Source: Augochlora pura (Eukaryota; Arthropoda; Insecta; Hymenoptera; Halictidae). From it: 64,000 nt of DNA. The notes beneath the pieces were generated by a model. That model searched no databases and was not told the origin of the DNA. It was given only the letters and a program-made list of their open reading frames with translations. This document shows positions 59,478-64,000 of this stretch, piece by piece. How positions within the stretch are numbered: position 1 is the stretch's first letter; the number at the start of each line of letters is the position of its first letter. The position numbers and the translations under genes are program-made. Location of the stretch: the NCBI RefSeq assembly GCF_028453695.1, contig NC_135779.1, positions 4,402,001-4,466,000 on the forward strand, given 5' to 3'.

Positions 59478-59640
59478 TTATATTGTTGTGATTATGTAAT
59501 AACAATTATATTGTTGTGATTATGTAATAACAATTATATTGTTGTGATTATGTAATAACAATTATAATGTATGATTATATAATAATAATTATAATGATTG
59601 ATTACATAATAATAATTATAATATACCGTTATACAATAAA
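59478..59640. repeat. 28-bp minisatellite, three good and three decayed copies
   Basis: TTATATTGTTGTGATTATGT plus AATAACAA starts at 59478, 59506 and 59534 in exact register. Shorter ATAATAATTATAATG versions follow. Confidence 0.9.
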
Positions 59641-60240
59641 TATATAATAATATAATAATAATCGTATAATTATAATCATTTCTGCTATACAGAACAGTTT
59701 ATGTACAATGAAAACTTAAATCTATAGCGAATAACAATATATTTCAATATAGCAATACTTATAGTTAACAATCACATAAAAAATATGTTAATCTAAACAA
59801 TAACAGTGTTGATTTAGGAAATCGGTCCTAGATAGCACGCAGACATCTTTAAATTAAAAACTAACTCTTTAATTTAAAGCGAAAAAGTTCAATTAACTCT
59901 AGTCAACTAATTCCAAAGAAAAATAACAAACCTGCAGATAGATTCGCGATCTTCGCATTAATTTTTATTTCTATAAATCATTTCACGAGGACTAGTCTTA
60001 ATAATTACAACAAACATAAATAAAAAACACCGTTAACAATTGTTTAAAGAACCGCCGTCTCGCGCCTCGAATCTACACACCGTCCAAGGGACAGGCAATC
60101 GAGCATCACGTCACGCCGTGGAGTTTCGTCTGTGCGCGGGAACGAGAAGCCCGGGTCATCCATGGTTCTCTCGAAATTTCAATCACGGCGCCCGGGGATC
60201 TGATTAGAAGGCGTTGATTAAAGGTACCGTTTTCGGAAAG
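59641..60240. other. AT-rich valley then GC-rich shoulder
   Basis: No gene recognised. GC-rich from about 60050. Confidence 0.5.
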
Positions 60241-60288
60241 AGAGGAGGAAGATGACGGAGGCCCTCTCGTCACGGCGCAACGGAGTGC

Positions 60289-60324
60289 TCAGTTCGTTAA
60301 CCAGACGTCGGCGCGGAGGTTGAC
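60289..60324 (+). promoter_or_regulatory. Candidate core promoter: initiator plus DPE-like site
   Basis: TCAGTTCG at 60289-60296 matches the insect initiator TCAGTY, with the A at 60291 as +1. At +28 to +33 the sequence GGTTGA fits the downstream promoter element at five of six positions. The surroundings are GC-rich and TATA-less, as expected for Inr/DPE promoters. Judged from spacing and consensus only. Confidence 0.4.
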
Positions 60325-60450
60325 GCGCTCTCGCGCAGATCGAGTGGCCGATAAGCGGAGGAGCCCCCCGTCGTCGTTTCAGGACGCTCGCTTTCGTGTA
60401 AACAAAGGCGAGTTCTCACACAATGCGACAATGAACCTGAAAGCCCTTAG
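60291..60450 (+). other. Candidate first exon with uORF and short coding start
   Basis: Starting from the initiator A, about 130 bases of GC-rich leader end at ATG 60423. This opens a four-codon uORF (ATGCGACAATGA) whose stop overlaps a second ATG at 60431. From 60431 the frame reads MNLKAL and reaches CTTAG|GTAACAT at 60450/60451, a plausible splice donor. A TTTCAG at 60385-60390 could instead make 60391-60450 an internal exon. No downstream exon that joins in frame could be identified, so gene identity is unknown. Confidence 0.25.
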
Positions 60451-60850
60451 GTAACATTAACAGACTGTGCAGACTCGGCGAAGACGCCTGCTCCCCGTAG
60501 ACGTGATCTTGTAATTATGCGCGGCCCGTAGGACAAACGAGTGCCTCCCCTCCCCTCTTCGCCCTTTCCCCGTCTATTTTTCTCTTGTTTACTTCCTCCG
60601 TGGCTGACAGCGATCATAAGAGGGGACGACTATCCGTGACAGTGTTCCCAGGCCGAGTGTCTCCCGTTGCGATTGTAACCAGCAAACTCCGGCCCGCTGG
60701 TTCGCGTTTACGTCATCGCGGCGGTGTGAGGACATTTTTCGAGGTATATTCGCTGCGATTGATTTGGTATATGTTGGTAAGTGCTGATAACAAATTTAAG
60801 AGGACGAAGACATGCGTATTAATTTATGTATTTTCTGTAATATTAATATA

Positions 60851-61065
60851 GTATAATGTAATGTAACGTGTTGTAACGTAATGTAGCGTAGTGTAATGTA
60901 ATGTAACGTAATGTAGCGTAGTGTAATGTAATGTAACGTAATGTAACGTAATGTGATAATGTAATGTAATGTAATGTAATATAATATGATATAGTATAAT
61001 ATAATATAATATGGTATAGTATAGTATAATATAATATAGTATAGTATAATATAATTATTTTTGAA
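60851..61065. repeat. Pentanucleotide satellite (ATGTA/ACGTA/GCGTA/GTGTA)n
   Basis: The five-base register is kept from about 60851 to 60955, with a higher-order 35-bp pattern (ACGTAATGTAGCGTAGTGTA and following). It then degrades to ATAATATAGT words. Confidence 0.9.
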
Positions 61066-61463
61066 CTACCATTGCAATTTTCTCCTCAAATAAAAAATTT
61101 TCCATTCTTCTCCTTTGAAAACAATAAATCGCTTTCATCACTCATTTCAAGTAACGAAATAACAAACCTAAAATATTATTACTAAAAATCGTCTACATCT
61201 GGGAAGGTATTGAAGCCAAGAAGCAGACTGTCGCCACGATCTTGCGATTTCTGAAAAACCGCTAATTGCAGGTGGACATAACCCGGACGCGACATAGCTC
61301 GGAATCGCATGACAAAAAATTGATTCGATATCGGCTGGATAATACCGATGGTTACAAAGCTGTGGTTACCGGAACGGTACATCGTATAGCGAAAAAAGTT
61401 CGGTAGCGATCGAGACAAAGTAATTCATACCTTCGGAGATTAGACTGAATAGTCAGCGAAGCC

Positions 61464-61847
61464 TTGCCCCGCAAGCTTTCCCATTCCTCGAAGGCGATCG
61501 ATAGATCCTCCCCGGGTTTAAAGGATACGTTATCGAACGGCAGCGGCAGCGATATCCTGGACACGCACCTCTCTCCGGGACACGCGAGTGCCTTGGTCGA
61601 TCTCGTGTGGCGTCAAGCGATCACTATTCCCGTACTCGATGAATTACCGTGCCCGATGGTACTTCTATTTTCGATGGGGTTCTCGGGCGCAACGTCGAAC
61701 ACTTCGAGCGCGCGCGCTCGCTCGCCCGCGACTTTCCTGACCAATACATTCTCCGTTTACTCTCCATTGTATCGGCGGCGCATATCGCGATACGGTTATC
61801 ATTCATCGGTGGCTAACAGTACCCCGGGAGGACTGTTGCCAGGATAG
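61464..61847 (+). CDS. Unassigned open frame, hypothetical
   Basis: A 127-codon frame beginning at a TTG codon, with the open region extending back to 61449; it has no ATG-type start, so it would have to be an internal exon. Composition is mixed rather than repeat-driven (for example SALVDLVWRQAITIPVLDEL in the middle). A GTCAG at about 61452-61456 could serve as an acceptor. It ends at a TAG. The minus strand is also partly open here (61352-61612, with SFKPGEDLSIAFEEWESL), and at most one can be real. No family is recognised. Frames this long are expected by chance in the GC-rich part of the window, so this is listed only as a lead. Confidence 0.12.
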   Translation: MPRKLSHSSKAIDRSSPGLKDTLSNGSGSDILDTHLSPGHASALVDLVWRQAITIPVLDELPCPMVLLFSMGFSGATSNTSSARARSPATFLTNTFSVYSPLYRRRISRYGYHSSVANSTPGGLLPG

Positions 61848-62984
61848 GAGTGCCTTGCGCCGCGGCCCCGCGCTTCCCACTATACCCTGCCTGCTGCCGA
61901 TCCTATCGCGGCTATACTGACTAGTACCTGCTGATATTTTACTGTCAACCAATGCTTCCGAACCGTTGTCCCGGGATCAGATTGCCCACCGACACCGGCT
62001 ACCGAGAATTACGAACGATATCTGGGGAGACTCCGGGGGCTCTTCTTCGATACGTAAACCGTTCTTTTTCCCGTGCCACCACGGAGGCGAATTTCGCTAA
62101 AATCGTGGACGATATCGAATTCATATTTTTATGTATATATTTGTTAAAAATTATTTTAAATATAGTATACTTAATAATTATTGTTTTAAACATGATATAT
62201 TTAATAAATATTATTTTAAAGTAGATGATCTAAGCTTCAATTTAAATAAAATTTCATCTTCCTACGATGATTTTTCGCAGGGAATTTTTGTTGGTCAAAG
62301 TCGGCCAATATTTATCTAAAGGCTGTAATGTGTTTATGATATACTTTGTTATATAACACCTTTCGTGGATCCAGTATTATTGTATAATATGTTTTGTTAT
62401 ATATTGTACTTATTATACTTGTGTCATATGTAGAATAATAATATACTTATACTTATATAATGTATAATATATGCTATGATAATATGTTATTTATCATTCT
62501 TATATAATATATAATATAATATATATTATGATAACATACTTATCACTCTTACATAATACATAATACAATGATATACTTATTATACTTATATATTACATAA
62601 CAAAATAATATACTTATTACATACACTATATCATATACTACAATACGCCACACATTTCTCAAGCACCGTATTTCGACAGAGGTCCTTAATTGCACCGATG
62701 AAATTCGAGTTGGCAGGTGACCGGAAGTCCTCGGCATCGGCCCGTGGGAGAGCAACCAATCCCCATCGAAGAAGTTTGAACAAGAGGAAGCTGATCAACG
62801 AGAAGCACCATCGAACATTTCCGCGATTTACCGGAAACATTAGTCGTCTCTCCCGGCGAAGCGGAGCTGAGCCCGGGTTCGTTACTCCCCGCCGAAACGG
62901 CGCGAGATAGCAACGAAACTTAATTAACCGAGAGCCGGCGCTGATAATTGAACTAGCGGCCCATGAGAACCGTTTCCTGTTCCC
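61848..62984. other. GC shoulder, AT-rich valley, GC-rich shoulder
   Basis: AT-rich at 62110-62640 with loose TATACTTATTATACTTATAT words (62400-62620) and TTTAATAATTATTGTTTTAA-like repeats near 62150-62215. No gene recognised. Confidence 0.5.
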
Positions 62985-63407
62985 GTGCCCGGCCTTTTCG
63001 TTCGGGACACTTTCTTCCTGCAGCTCCCACCTCCCCTCTCTTCTTCCACCACGAATTTCGTGGACCTAACGGGGCGCCGCTTTTCAGCTTCGTCGAACGT
63101 CAAACGTTCTCTACCGGTTCCATTTCCTCCGTCCGAGACGCGAAAGTCTTCGTCATCCGGCACGATGCCAATGACCCCCATCGACGACGACGACGACGAC
63201 GACGACGGTTTCATCGCGTTTGGTAGAACCCGACGAACCCTGTCCACCTTTTTTGTTTGCTCTCTGCACACTGTCCCGGAGACAACCGATGCCCGGCGAC
63301 GCCGGAACCTTGGAAATAACTTATTAACACTTCCGCTGGCTGGGCGGAGACCGGGCGACCGACGCCGATACAGGCGACCAGCAGAGGAACGCGTGGACCA
63401 GTTCTAA
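62985..63407 (+). CDS. Unassigned open frame with acidic run, hypothetical
   Basis: A 140-codon plus frame. A good acceptor-like sequence (pyrimidine-rich, ending TTCCTGCAG) lies at 63012-63020, and a donor-like TTTG|GTAGAA at about 63222. The enclosed stretch reads PPPLSSSTTNFVDLTGRRFS and later a run of eight D from (GAC)n at 63182-63207. The minus strand is open over the same region (115 codons, with S-rich run), which weakens the case. It could be an exon of a disordered protein, or chance. Joining to the 60450 donor gives an early stop, so no gene model results. Confidence 0.15.
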   Translation: MPGLFVRDTFFLQLPPPLSSSTTNFVDLTGRRFSASSNVKRSLPVPFPPSETRKSSSSGTMPMTPIDDDDDDDDGFIAFGRTRRTLSTFFVCSLHTVPETTDARRRRNLGNNLLTLPLAGRRPGDRRRYRRPAEERVDQF

Positions 63408-64000
63408 ATAGCAGCTTTAACGGTAATTCGTTAGTTAATCAGTGGACGCGCGCAAGATCGTTTCGCGGGATACAGATTTATACTGGGGGCCTAACCGGGA
63501 ATACGTTTCCAAGGATAATCGATTTTAATAAGTTGATGAGCGTCGATGGCGAGAGGACAGTTATTATCGGACGGACCGGGCTCTGGGCGTTTATGGGAGA
63601 CCCGACTAGGTGAATTACAAAGTTGCGGAAACTTTGCGCGGAGTTTTACCCGGGGTCGGTGTTAATGGTCGGTTTTCTGTTGCTCGTTTTAAGGCGATCG
63701 CTGTTGGCCGCGTGCATTTTTGTATTTATTGCGTGTTTGTCGTGTCAGGTGCTTTACGCAGTTTTATGGGACACTGTTGTAATTTTATATAGCGTTAAAA
63801 TTTTTGTAGCGTTATATTTTTATATAGTTTTAACATTTTGTAGTTTATAATTTTATACAGTTGTGTTTGAAAAATTACGCTTTTACTGAACAATAACACT
63901 TTTTCAGAATTTTGCAGAATTTCCTAGTCTTCGCAGGTATCAACGAGCCAATCAAGGCCCGCATATACGGGAGTACAATGCGAATAGCATAGGATCGACT
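63408..64000. other. GC-rich to AT-rich right edge
   Basis: Two overlapping plus frames of 60-75 codons (63610-63850), one hydrophobic (LLVLRRSLLAACIFVFIACL), without a start context or recognised family. No gene called. Confidence 0.45.

Noticed and set aside
61352..61612. Minus-strand frame with donor-like site at 61437, and an upstream frame separated by TGA-C
   Set aside because: Tempting as a spliced exon or a stop-readthrough gene, but the proposed junction gives only a short tail, no family is recognised, and the plus strand is open too.
1..64000. CRISPR arrays, bacterial operons, rRNA or prophage
   Set aside because: None of the tandem repeats has the repeat-spacer pattern, and no bacterial gene structure occurs. 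The sequence is eukaryotic.

Overview
This is a eukaryotic nuclear window, most likely from an insect and probably from a hymenopteran (bee-like) genome. The reasons are the fine mosaic of GC-rich islands (roughly 0.5-1.5 kb) inside AT-rich valleys, the abundance of (GA)n/(CT)n microsatellites, short TTAA-flanked elements starting CCCTTTGCACTCGA, and a hymenopteran-style 5'-truncated non-LTR tail. The taxon is inferred from style, not proven. Two 100-base runs of N (34800-34899 and 57312-57411) are scaffold gaps.

I find no protein-coding gene I can support. The longest reading frames are either translations of simple repeats (12.0-12.4, 45.6-46.0, 47.2-47.8, 51.1-52.0 kb) or chance frames in GC-rich islands (4.0-4.8, 8.3-8.9, 12.7-13.1, 30.1-30.6 kb). 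None shows a recognisable domain. The best hint of a gene is at 60.29 kb: an initiator plus DPE-like core promoter, followed by a short exon-like stretch with an upstream ORF, an ATG and a splice-donor-like site. Two weak reading frames lie downstream, at 61.4-61.8 and 63.0-63.4 kb. The window therefore reads as intergenic or long-intron DNA that may enter the 5' end of a plus-strand gene near its right edge.

Layout. 1-2.65 kb is a repeat province: a GCGTTGCG-rich array, a duplicated unit with two different hairpins in the same place, and a run of inverted repeats ending in a 30-bp hairpin. From 2.7 to 60 kb, GC-rich islands alternate with AT-rich valleys. The valleys carry minisatellites (periods 15, 18, 20, 27, 28, 31, 33 and 68 bp), old local duplications of about 80-180 bp, and several TTAA-flanked piggyBac-like MITEs (9.1, 16.7, 30.8, 37.6, 43.2, 57.5 and 58.6 kb, plus fragments). 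A 165-bp retroposed LINE tail with a 14-bp target-site duplication sits at 15.7-15.9 kb. A pre-miRNA-like hairpin is at 38.8 kb, and a row of four small hairpins with differing but paired stems is at 49.1 kb.

Nothing here forms a multi-gene system. The parts most worth following up are the hairpin province at 1.4-2.65 kb, the 38.8 kb hairpin, the POU-octamer minisatellite at 23.9 kb and the 60.3 kb promoter.
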